Source: Pocillopora verrucosa
Taxonomy: Eukaryota > Cnidaria > Anthozoa > Scleractinia > Pocilloporidae
Direction: 5' to 3'
Length of the DNA stretch: 64,000 nucleotides
Assembly: GCF_036669915.1 (NCBI RefSeq)
Contig: NC_089313.1
Location: forward strand, 11,104,011 to 11,168,010
The notes under the pieces are model-generated. The model was not told the DNA's origin, did not search any database, and worked only from the letters and a program-made list of their open reading frames with translations. Position 1 is the stretch's first letter; every line of letters starts with the position of its first letter. Below, piece by piece: positions 10,475-21,048 of this stretch. The translations under genes were made by a program, and so were the position numbers.

Positions 10475-11113
10475 TTGATTTTAGAAATGCAGAATCCTTC
10501 ACATAAAAATATAAGAAACCCAAAATACATTACAGCAATGTCAGATGTAATTTCAAGGTACATGCAGAGAAGCTATGAATGGAAAATCTTTGTCCCAGAT
10601 CCAACTTTATCATATATTAAACAGGCAGTAAATATATCATACCTATTACTAACGATATGGCATGAAAATGTTCAGGATGGATGTGATCATATTGAATTTC
10701 TTAATGCCACGGTTTCCAGATCATGGTTTAGAGTTAGTTGAGAGACAGGCTACCCTATCCAAGGCAAGCTAGAAAGAGAAGCCAGAGTTGTGGCAAGCAA
10801 ATATGGGCAAACTAAAGGAAGAAAAAGGGAACAGCTTCAGTCAAAATATCTCACTTTAAGCATTCTATACAATGAACTAGTGTCTATTGAAGGAGCGGAA
10901 AGGGACCTTGATCTCACAAGAGATGAGCTTTCAGACTGAAAGAAAAATTTTAATGAACTAGAGGAAGAAACGCAAAAGCTGATACATGAAATGAGGGATT
11001 TGCAAAGAAATACAGAGGAAGAAAGGACTCTGCAAAATGAACAAAACCCAACTTATTTCTCTCCTTCACTAACAACAGGGGAGGCATTGCTGCACAACTT
11101 CTATTTGGCTTGA
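10475..11113 (+). pseudogene. Decayed coiled-coil ORF of a multi-copy mobile-type gene
   Basis: One frame stays readable for about 210 codons with only two stops, TGA at 10739-10741 and TGA at 10937-10939. The first part (88 codons) contains EWKIFVPDPTLSYIKQAV. After the first stop comes PIQGKLEREARVVASKYGQT, then KREQLQSKYLTLSILYNELV and a heptad-rich coiled coil with NELEEETQKLIHEMRDLQRN. I have a general memory of similar KxREQLxxKYxTLSxLYxEL proteins being multi-copy in cnidarian genomes, but I cannot name a family or function. It is either a pseudogene or an exon remnant, with no splice evidence. Confidence 0.45.
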
Positions 11114-11617
11114 CTTTTATATCTCATTGACTTGTATTCACTTCAAATTCTGCTACCTTTCAAAAGCTGAAAACTAGAGGAAATAAATATCAATCAAAAT
11201 GGTAAATTAAAAGCACCTCTGAGCACAATCAGTTTCATATAAAAACATAATTTAATGTTATTGATGACAAGCATGTTGTATTATGTGTTAAACACATTCA
11301 AATGTAAAAACTATATATCCTTCTTTAAAAGTACCTCTATCAACCAAATATCAATGCCTCGTTGGTGTTACAAAAATTATTAATTAGCCAAAAGTTAAGT
11401 TGGTAAATATTCTTCAATGCATGCTTTAGTATTAATTGTGAGAGATACCATCTCAAGGGGCATTTTTGGTGCTTGAAGAAGTTTCCTTGCTTGCACAACG
11501 AAATGCTTTGGTGAGTTTTCAAGGTAAGCTTTCATCTTTAAAGGAAAATCATAGGCCTTTCCCTGGCCATGAGGGTCCAGATATATACCACCAATAATAG
11601 AATGCAGACAACTTGTT

Positions 11618-12620
11618 AAGAGCCTGTCCACGAGAGCACCGGGCAGTCGTGCTACATGCCATCTCACTGATTTCAATGAAACTTTGCCAGTTTAAAGGGT
11701 CTACCTCAAAACTCAAAAAGACAAACCGGTTTCTGTTTTGGTTTTTTCCGGCGGGGGGATAGACCACCGCCCCCGGTTTTTCTTGGTTTTCACCAAGGAA
11801 ATCGCTTCAAAATAGGTAAAATGTATGAAGCTCTCACTGCGATGGTATTTAACCAATTACTCTGAGGATTTGCACACATATTTTTCCATTCTTAGTTAAT
11901 GTTCGCCGCAAGGATCAGTCAATTTGATTGACAGCTTGTCAATCAACAGAGGCAAAGAAACGACTGTGTTTTTAGACTTTTCGATTCATCCAAATATTTA
12001 ACAACTTTGAGGTCAAATATCTCCCCTTGACAGAAAGCTACAACACTAATCTTGATTCCCCTTTATAACCCATTATTTCATCTCTGAAAATCATCAAAAA
12101 AATCTTGGGGCGCTACCGTATTTTTGTCTTGGATGCCTTTTAAAATCTGCGACTGTGAATTCTTGCTTTAGGCGGTCGCTTGACCAAATAAACCTACATT
12201 TTTTGGCTCTTTATACAAGATGATTGATCAAAAAAGGTGAAAAATGTGAAAAACTCTCGAGATTTTTTGTAGGAATGGAAAATTTCATGTTTAGAGAGAT
12301 GCATGTGGGCGAAAAATCGATGGGAAAATCGTAGCGTTTCTTTCTCTTGTCGTTTATTACTTTGGAGATTTGCTAAAATCAGGAAATAGGGCTCTTGTTA
12401 CAGAACAAAACATTCATTAGCCTATAATTTGATCGTCTATTATCATTATCGCACAAATAATAAGGAAACTGTAACAGGAGAGGAGATTTTAAAGTCATGT
12501 CGCGTGCTTGTTGACTTACAAGTTCCTGTGTGTAACAACTTCGGCTTTTCCATACCGCGGATGACGGGAAACTCTGTCCCCCTTATTTGATAGGAAATAT
12601 CAATAGCCCCATAAAATTCA
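11618..12620 (+). repeat. Left arm of the ~1 kb inverted repeat
   Basis: Pairs with 16370-17361. Landmarks shared with the right arm include the AAACCGGTTTCTGTTTTGG block with a G-run (11725-11760), the ATTTGATTGACAGCTTGTCA block and the GCATGTGGGCGAAAAATCGA block. Similarity fades after about 12600. Confidence 0.8.
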
Positions 12621-13439
12621 TTGTAACTGCGTCATGTTTCCAAAAAATAAGACTGGAAAATGTTTTTCCACTTTCCACCATCAAGAAATTCCACGTAGAA
12701 GTAGTATTTGTTGCGTGACTGCGTGACCTTTCATGAGAAGTAAAAATTGTTGATCTTTTTTTTTTTCAAGAAGACACTTCTAGAAAGTTCTTAATCCTTC
12801 TTTTATCTTATTTTCCTGTTTTTTGACTGCAAATATCATCTACATTTGCTATTATTTTCGCCGATTGTCATGGCCTTTCCTGCGTGCACGTGCGTGCCAG
12901 TTCATATACAGCACTCTTTCGAGTTTCTTTGGGTGGTGTCGGGCTTAGGTGTGCAGGTCTGGCTCAAAAGATATCTGCACGCTGCAACACAGGTTCCTAT
13001 GTTTGCTTCTTTTTCTTTATTTGTATTTTTATTCTCTGCCTTGCATTATCACACATTTATGTTTTTTTATTCCTTCAGCGCGTTCCCTCAGATTTGGAAG
13101 TAGGCTGTGAAAAGTCAATATTGACCAGAACTTAAACCCTTTTCTATCACTATTTGTTTCAGAGAACCCCTGTTATTTATAACTTTATTTCTCAAGAGAA
13201 TGTGTTTTTATTTGCTATCTATTTCCATTAGAACATGAAACTAGGTCCTGATAAGTTTTTTTGTTTCGTGACTCCCAAAAACTGTGTTTGCGACAACATC
13301 AATTGAGAAATCAAAGGCAATTACGCCTGAGAAATTTGCTTTTAGCCATCTACCCGCAGAAGGCAAATCCATGTAATGAAACGTTCTAAGACCTCTGTAA
13401 ACTAGAGACATTACGTGATGTTGAGGGGTCAAATATTTA

Positions 13440-13720
13440 CACTAAATCTGTGACCCTCAAACGGATCACGTACTCGTACATGTAACGTCTGGAAAATATC
13501 ACGCATATATCACACCGTGGGCGCAGCTAACGAATTCTATCCACTGGCTTCAATAGTAAAGAGACAACTTATTTACTATTTGTATATGAGCAAGCTTATT
13601 TGCCCTACTTGAAAAAATCCTTGATGAAGTCTACTCTTGTCAGACGAAACGTGTGGGAGATAAATACAAGTTTTTACTTTCTCAGTTCGTGCGGTGATGC
13701 TCACTTGTTTGTTCCGTCAA
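13440..13720 (+). repeat. Penelope-type 3' region with degenerate hammerhead-like motif
   Basis: At 13622-13654 the sequence TTGATGAAGTCTACTC...GTCAGACGAAACG resembles a hammerhead core. The first core base C is replaced by T, stem II pairs as GTCT with AGAC, and GAAAC follows. No pairing stem I is evident. Motifs of this shape sit in the untranslated repeats of Penelope-like elements, so this is probably a relic inside the long inverted-repeat structure. Confidence 0.4.
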
Positions 13721-14716
13721 AAACGCTTTTAATGTGAAGTCAGGTCGACCTCGACAGAAAAATTTAGCTTACCCTGTCATAATCAATGGTTTTGATACCG
13801 TAACTATCCATTTAGGTACATCATTGGGCTTTGATCACAATAATGAAAAAAAATGTGCGTTTCCTCACGCACGCCACATTTATTCTTTGGAAAATTATTT
13901 TACTCGAGGGCGATGTCGCTTAGCTTGGCGCGTCTTGACTCTGACCGACGATAATTATCGAGGTGAACCCCATGGAATTCTTGTCATATTTTTTAAAAAC
14001 TTTGGCTACCCTTGATTTGCACGCAGAAAAGAAAAGGCAAATTCCGAACGGTAGTTCAAAATATTTTATTTATTGGTCAATTTATGAACTGTTTTATAAC
14101 AGCGCGAGGAAAAAGCAAAATTGAAACAACCGGCGTATCGGTCAAATGAATTCCAATTTTTTCAACAAGGAGTTTGTAATTTTTCCCGGTGAATTTAAGT
14201 GGGGGTCAATTTTTTGTGACAGCCGAAGATAGACATCTCTGAAACGTCTCTGAAACTCTTAAAGAGTTTACACTTCCGATAATATTTTCCTCCTTCTCGC
14301 AACAGCGCAACAGACATTGTTAATCCTATGTAATGTAGGTGTATCAGTTGTATTACGTCTTCATAGTGATGCCATGTAAGAAATCAAGTGTCTAAAAAGC
14401 CCTCAATTTAACCTAACACTCGAATTGATGGAGTCAAGATGGTGCAGTTGTCTTGCTCATTTGCAACTAACTGTAGAACCAAATGTTATTTTTCTCGCGC
14501 TGGCCAGGGACGGCAACAGCTCATACCTATAAATTCGTGGGTGTACAGCTTAAAAAAAAAAAATTGAGAGACGTCGATGTATCCCAAACATGCGTTTCGT
14601 CCGAGAAGAAGCTTGTTCTAGCGCGTATTGGCTTATTTGGAGAGTTACGAAGACCGCGATTTCACGATATGCCTCAAATATCGTGCACAACTTAGTGTGA
14701 GATTCAGACCTTCGGG

Positions 14717-14938
14717 TTCGTAAATGCCACTATCCTCCTCATAAAAATCGGAGACGTAAAGCTGAGAGAGAGGTGAATCTGAAGATGGCAGAAGAAAACA
14801 AAGCTGGTGGCGAGTCTTCCTGGTGGCAAGGTGACTGTAAACCTAATAGAACGCGTACTGTAACTGCTATCTTGGAGTCGGCAATGAATAAGGAAGAAGG
14901 GCAAGAAGAGCGCTTATCTGGACATCAGTTTTCCTAAC
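14717..14938 (+). pseudogene. Small ORF remnant, function unknown
   Basis: An open frame with ATG at 14786 reads MAEENKAGGESSWWQGDC and ends with TAA at 14936-14938. The same frame is open upstream to about 14700, rich in Arg/Lys. No domain is recognised. It lies inside the inverted-repeat structure and may be part of the same decayed gene as the fragment at 15470-15877. Confidence 0.3.
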
Positions 14939-15473
14939 TGGTGATTTGTGACTGAGATGAACTTTATATCATATGATTGCTAGGGGTACGCAGGTACTGT
15001 AGAGGCGCTCACATAAATAGAGGTGGGCGATCCTCCCTCTGACTTAAGAACTGCGACAAGTTTAGAGCTCAGACCAACTGACACAGTTTGGAGCACCTCA
15101 GGGTCTCACTAGGCTCATCACATTAGAAACCTTCAGAAACTAATCGTAGAAGCGGGTGGTCATCGGTAACGTGCACAGATCTCTGAACGCGGGTCATTGC
15201 GAGAACTATATCCAATCCGTCACAGACAGAACAAGAAAGCGAGATATTCTTGCTAAAAGGAAGAACGTATCGAGACGTTTCAGTCATTGACTGCCATCCA
15301 AAAGCACCCTAACAAAGACAAACACGGTGAAGCTGACAAAAAAGAATCCGCTTATGATAAGATCAAGAGGAAATAGACGAAGACCGGCTTGCCATTCTAT
15401 AGGGGATGGCTACGTTCAAGGACGGACCTCAGGTAAAATTCTGACGAACAATCCCTAACTGGCCAAGTGGACT

Positions 15474-15877
15474 TTGGATGGGCTCTTTGGAAAACAAAAA
15501 AAAACAGCCACCTTTTCTCAGAAAGCAAAGAATTATCTCCTAGACGTGTGCTGGACAGTGGAGGAAACTTGCAAGGCAACCGCCTCTAATGTAACTTCCC
15601 AAATATCGAGTTTAAGAGACGACACGAGCCAGAAATGTTGTCTAAGACTGACCGGTTGATAGAGCAAATCGCTCGATACTTCAGGCGGTTATCTGCCGTA
15701 ACAAAAATTGGTTTACTGGCGAGGTCCCTCTCTGTAAATATGAATGATGAGGAAGAGGCCGATGCCGATGATCTAGCTTCAGAAGTCGAAACTGACCGAA
15801 CAAGGCAGAAGATAAGGAGGGACCTTGCAAAATTTAGACGAAGACTGCTGCAGAGGGTACAGCTGCTATTAAGCTAA
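15474..15877 (+). pseudogene. C-terminal fragment of a multi-copy animal gene, frameshifted
   Basis: Two overlapping frames form one message: FSQKAKNYLLDVCWTVEET, then SQISSLRDDTSQKC (first frame, ends 15659), then LIEQIARYFRRLSAVTKIG and an acidic stretch DEEEADADDLASE in the second frame, ending at 15877. The pattern of F-xx-K-xx-L followed by GxxTGxK, MR-R-ADG-R-F and LxxxQIxxFFSR resembles a short conserved C-terminal domain seen in many invertebrate zinc-finger-like or transposon-linked predicted proteins. The first part has lost key residues. A frameshift near 15635 breaks it. Function unknown. Confidence 0.4.
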
Positions 15878-16369
15878 AAAAAAAAAATAATAACGACATT
15901 TGCATCTCACTTTTCTTTCATATTTATTGTCTTTGCTCACGAAAACAACTGATTTTATCAAGGGAAATTTGCAGGAAGCCTACTGGTCAAAATACTGCTG
16001 GATCATTCTTAATAAATTTTACAAGTCACGCAATTAAACGCCGGCAACACTCGATCTAGAGAGATGTAGATCTATATGAAGTAATAGAATACTTGAAAAA
16101 ATATGCAGATATTTTACGATCGAAGTAGGCAAATAATCATAGAGATCTGCAGATTATTCTGAAATTGCTATCAGATTGCTACCTTATTCATTGCTATCAG
16201 CAGACAGCATGAACAACGCGCTTGAATAATTCCTAAGGAGAGTCTTCGGGTCACGCAACAGATGTTAGCTTAACGGAGTTCTGCATGGAAATGTTCGATG
16301 GCGCTAAGTGACAACGACAACTCTATTTTAATTTTATTTTCGGGATAGAAACACAGTTTTTAGTCTGAT

Positions 16370-17361
16370 AGAACTATTGATATTTGCTCTCAAGCGAGAG
16401 CGCAGAATTTCTCGTCGTAAAAGCCGAAGTTGTAGCAAACTGGAACTTGTAGTGATGTCAACAAACACGCAGCATGAGACTTTAAAAGCTCCTAAAATGA
16501 GCAATGATGATGATAAACAATCCAATTATAGACTAATGAATGTTTTGCGCCGTACAAAAGCCATATTTACTGATTTTAGCAAATCTTCAAAGTAATAAAC
16601 GACTGAAGAAAGAAACGCTACGATTTTCTCTTCGATTTTTCGCCCACATGCATCTCTCTAAACGTGAAATTTTCCATTCCTACAAAAAATCTCGAGAGTT
16701 TTTCACATTTTTCACCTTTCTTGATCAATCATCTTGTATAAAGAGCCAAAAAATGTAGGTTTATTTGGTCAAGCGACCGCCTAAAGCAAGAATTGCGTGA
16801 CAGGTGTAGTTGAGAGAAACTTGTCACAGTCGCAGATTTTAAAAGGCATCCAAGACAAAAATACGGTAGCGCCCAAAGATTTTTTTGATGATTTTCAGAG
16901 ATGAAATAATGGATTATAAAGGGGAATCAAGATTAGTGTTGTAGCTTTCTGGCAAGGGGAGATATTTGACCTCAAAGTTGTCAAATATTTGGATGAATCG
17001 AAAAGTCTAAAAACACACTCGTTTCTTTGCCTCTGTTGATTGACAAGCCGTCAATCAAATTGACTGGTACTTGTGGCGAACATTAAATAAGGATGGAAAA
17101 ATATGTGTGCAAACCCTCAGAGTAATTGGTTAAATACCATCGCAGTGAGAGCTTCATACATTTTACCTATTTTGAAGCGATTTCCTTGGTGAAAACCAAG
17201 AAAACCGGGGGGGTGGTCTATCTCCCCCCGGAAAAAACCAAAACAGAAACCGGTTTGTCTTTTTGAGTTTTGAGGTAGACCCTTTAAACTGGCAAAGTTT
17301 CAATGAAATCGGTGAAATGGCATGTAGCACGACTGCCCGGTGCTCTCGTGGACAGGCTCTT
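16370..17361 (-). repeat. Right arm of the ~1 kb inverted repeat
   Basis: Reverse complement of the left arm (11618-12620). It carries one extra segment of about 36 bases at about 16793-16830 and scattered substitutions, which suggests an old event. Confidence 0.8.
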
Positions 17362-19018
17362 GAAAACCTTCTTTCAACTAATCATTCTATCATTTCTCTT
17401 CACGTGCTTTCTGGATAATTTGTCAATATTTCAAAGTACATGTTAAAGATCACTTCTGTGAATCAAAGGGTTTCAAAAGGTCTGTCCTGTACAGAATGCT
17501 GCATATTAGTAGCAAAATAGAGAACTAGGCTTCTAAACAGACTATTGGGAGGCATTTTCGATTGTAAGTAAAGCTTTAAACGTACTACAAAAGACGACTT
17601 GGGTTACCACATAAAACTCTATCATCCTTTCCTAAAACTGTCGAAAGGTTTGTCGAGTAAGTAATAGATAGTGAGAGAAAATCTTACGTTAAAGGGGTTT
17701 TATACAATATCATAATCAAAGGAAACCTATGGCCAACTTGTGGATAAAGTAATGTGGAAATGAAACATGTTTGTCAACTTGTTAGTTGTAGTCCTACAGC
17801 ATGTAAGGTTGCGTTACTAGTATGGAATCTTTGGCTCCCTTTTCGATTATAAATCCTTTGAAATGATCATGTTTATAACACGAAAAACCAAAATCATTTG
17901 GGTCGGTATGTTCATGGAGACTTGAACTCTTTCTGAAGATGTGTTATTTAATGGGAAAAGATCAATTATTTTGATCAAAACTTGCGTTGTAAAGATTAAA
18001 GTTACAAAAAAAAACTCAAGAGAGACTCCCGAGAGTTTTTCGGTCTCACTTCGTGACTTGGCTCGAGTCACGGAGAAATCCAGAATGATCATGGTAATCA
18101 TCCAACTCCGCAGAATAATAAACGCATAGTCAGGCGTTCTACAAAATCAGTACAAAATGAAATCCTGCTTTTCTCAAATTTCCGGTTGCAAAATTTATCA
18201 AATTTAGACGCTGCAATTCAAATCTTTCTTTGCCTGCACGAGCCAAATTCTCCTATTTTCCATTCTTATGTCACGTTTCGCCTCACCCTCAATAAATGTT
18301 TGCATTTGAACACGATGATCTTTGCTTACAGGGTTTTCTCCCGCTTACATCAGAAACTGCCTTAAGTTTTTTGTCCATGCTATCGTAGCTTTTCCGACTC
18401 TTTTCTATCTAAAGCCTAAGTAATAAATCTCGCGGTAAATCTGATTAAACTTAATATCTTACCACTTCTTTCCCGCCATATTCGATCTTCTCATACAGCA
18501 ATACCTTGTCACTCATCTCTGAAAAACAGAACGTAAACTCTCTCTTAATCACAAAGGCAAGTATATTACTACCGAGTCATAAGGGTCTTAGTATTCCACA
18601 CAGCCAGAGCTTATCCCAATTTCCTTAGAAAGAAGCTTCTACAGGAGTGTTAATACTTCTATGAGGGCCCTGGATGGCAGGATATCCCACCAATTCGCTA
18701 ACTTTTCAAGACATTTGCGCTACCTATTAAGTCTATAGAAACAACAGAATGTGTGCATAAGGGATAAAAATGTGGAACATAGATTAGTTAGGAATACTTT
18801 ACCTTGAATTTTGACTTCTCAACAGGTCGATGTAACTTCTTTGGCCTCTTGTCAGGTTTAAGGTTGTGAGGGTTGCGCTCTCAATTTATCACGCATAATG
18901 ACGGTGATGAACGACTTCCAGATATGGTCATAAATCCAGAGACCTGTCAAAAATGTCAAGATCATAGAGGCTCCACCCAATCACCAGATACTGTTCTGTT
19001 CCAAGAGGTGGCACGATA
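17362..19018. other. No gene recognised
   Basis: AT-rich intergenic sequence. Overlapping open frames at 17847-18129 on both strands lack domains. Confidence 0.5.
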
Positions 19019-19019
19019 A

Positions 19020-19202
19020 TGGCTCAGTTCCCCGCAGGGGGTGTGTTCAAAGGTTTTACAGCAAATTCCTGTCTACATTCCCAATCATTATTTCAAAATT
19101 ACAGACTAGAAAGTCTTAAGTTATGTAATGTTGGCCAAGGTCATCAAAACAAACCTTTGGAGTCTTTGTTAAGCGGCATCATGAAAGAAATCGTGCGGAG
19201 CT

Positions 19203-19252
<50 letters not shown>

Positions 19253-19554
19253 ATATATAACTATATTTCTGTCATCAGTATAGAGAATTACATCAACGCT
19301 TGCAGCCGGTAGGTGTCTATGCGGTTACTTAAACCTGTTGATTATAAGTTAAAGGTTCACACTTCAATACTTGGCTCAGTTCCCCGCAGGGGGTGTGTTC
19401 AAAGGTTTTACAGCAAATTCCTGTCTACATTCCCAATCATTATTTCAAAATTACAGACTAGAAAGTCTTAAGTTATGTAATGTTGGCCAAGGTCATCAAA
19501 ACAAATCTTTGGAGTCTTTGTTAAGCGGCATCATGAAAGAAATCATGCGGAGCT

Positions 19555-19592
<38 letters not shown>
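19020..19592 (+). repeat. Tandem duplication, 352 bp spacing, each copy ending in a (TA)n microsatellite
   Basis: About 200 bases starting GGCTCAGTTCCCCGCAGGGG at 19021 are repeated from 19373 with only a few substitutions, for example AACAAACC versus AACAAATC and ATCGTGCGG versus ATCATGCGG. Each copy runs directly into a TA repeat (about 19207-19247 and 19560-19591). The near identity indicates a recent duplication. Confidence 0.92.
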
Positions 19593-19594
<2 letters not shown>

Positions 19595-19740
19595 AAGTCT
19601 GCAAGTCGATTTTCGCGTGGAACAGTGCTCAATACGTTGAAGCAGAGCAGGATAAATATTATGAGAGGAAAAAAGGGACGTAACTACATTTCCCGACAAG
19701 CCTGTTTCGTGAATCGCTTCACTCTTTTTCGCGCCCTCTT

Positions 19741-21048
19741 GGGGAGTGTATACCTGAGGGTTATTTTTAATCTCTAGCATACTTTCTTGGGTAGTGCATA
19801 CCTGAGGGTTATTTATAATCTCTTGCATACCCTCTTGTGTAGTGTATACCTGAGGGTTACTTTTAATCTCTCCTATACCCTCTTGGGTAGTGTATACCAA
19901 AGGGTTATTTTTAATCTCTCCTATACCCTCTTGGGTAGTGTATACCAAAGGGTTATTTTTAATCTCTCCTATACCCTCTTGGGTAGTTTATACCTGAGGG
20001 TTATTTTTAATCTCTCCTATACCCTCTTGGGTAGTGTATACTAGAGGGTTGTTTTTAATTTCTCCTATACCCTCTTGGGTAGTGTATACCTGAGGGTTAT
20101 TTTTAATCTCTCCTATACCCTCTTGGGTAGTTTATACCTGAGGGTTATTTTTAATCTCTCCTATACCCTCTTGGGTGGTGTATACTAGAGGGTTGTTTTT
20201 AATTTCTCCTATACCCTCTTGGGTAGTGTATACCAAAGGGTTATTTTTAATCTCTCCTATACCCTCTTGGGTAGTTTATACCTGAGGGTTATTTTTAATC
20301 TCTCCTATACCCTCTTGGGTAGTGTATACTAGAGGGTTGTTTTTAATTTCTCCTATACCCTCTTGGGTAGTGTATACCTGAGGGTTATTTTTAATCTCTC
20401 CTATACCCTCTTGGGTAGTTTATACCTGAGGGTTATTTTTAATCTCTCCTATACCCTCTTGGGTAGTGTATACTAGAGGGTTGTTTTTAATTTCTCCTAT
20501 ACCCTCTTGGGTAGTGTATACCAAAGGGTTATTTTTAATCTCTCCTATACCCTCTTGGGTAGTTTATACCTGAGGGTTATTTTTAATCTCTCCTATACCC
20601 TCTTGGGTAGTGTATACTAGAGGGTTGTTTTTAATTTCTCCTATACCCTCTTGGGTAGTGTATACCTGAGGGTTGTTTTTAATCTCTCCTATACCCTCTT
20701 GGGTAGTGTATACTAGAGGGTTGTTTTTAATTTCTCCTATACCCTCTTGGGTAGTGTATACCTGAGGGTTATTTTTAATCTCTCCTATACCCTCTTGGGT
20801 AGTGTATACCTGAGGGTTATTTTTAATCTCTCCTATACTCTCTTGGGTAGTGTATAACAGAGGGTTATTTTTAATTTCTCCTATACCCTCTTGGGTAGTG
20901 TATACCTGAGGGTTATTTTTAATCTCTCCTATACCTTATTGGGTAGTGTATAACAGAGGGTTATTTTTAATCTCTCCTATACCCTCATGGGTAGTATATA
21001 CCTGAGGGTTTTTTTTAATCTCTTCTATACCTGAGTGTTATTTTTAAC
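19741..21048. repeat. 48-bp minisatellite, 27 units, with 288-bp higher-order repeat
   Basis: Units of exactly 48 bases start at 19741, 19789, 19837 and so on to 20989, followed by a partial unit. The unit carries GGGTAGTGTATACCTGAGGG and ends CTCCTATACCCTCTT. Each junction can fold as TACCC-TCTT-GGGTA. Because 48 is divisible by 3, both strands show long open stretches with a 16-residue period: VYTTQEGIGEIKNNPQ on the minus strand and GSVYLRVIFNLSYTLL on the plus strand. Several unit variants contain stops, so coding is unlikely. Variants recur in the order D-B-C-A-B-C (see findings). Confidence 0.95.

Larger units (their letters stand above)
11618..17361. mobile_element. 5.7 kb structure bounded by ~1 kb inverted repeats (possible long-TIR element)
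   Basis: The left arm 11618-~12620 reappears in reverse complement at ~16370-17361. The outer edges match as AAGAGCCTGTCCACGAGAG, and the arms stay alignable, with substitutions and a roughly 36-base insertion in the right arm (about 16793-16830), for about 1 kb. The interior (12621-16369) holds small coding remnants and a hammerhead-like motif but no transposase I recognise. No target-site duplication is visible: flanks are ...ACTTGTT on the left and GAAAACC... on the right. It could be a non-autonomous DNA transposon of long-TIR type (Mutator-like elements often have such arms) or an inverted segmental duplication. Confidence 0.65.

Noticed and set aside
13734..14015. 93-codon ORF inside the inverted-repeat structure
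   Set aside because: No recognisable domain or repeat of the frame in the other arm.
14439..14695. Possible THAP zinc finger (MVQLSCSFATNCRTK)
   Set aside because: The cysteine spacing (C-x5-C) and following sequence do not fit the THAP C2CH pattern.
11618..17361. Firm call as a Mutator element
   Set aside because: The long arms fit, but there is no 9-bp target duplication and no transposase inside, so only a cautious description is given.
19741..21048. CRISPR-like appearance of the 48-bp repeats
   Set aside because: The units abut directly with no unique spacers, and the host is a eukaryote. It is a minisatellite.
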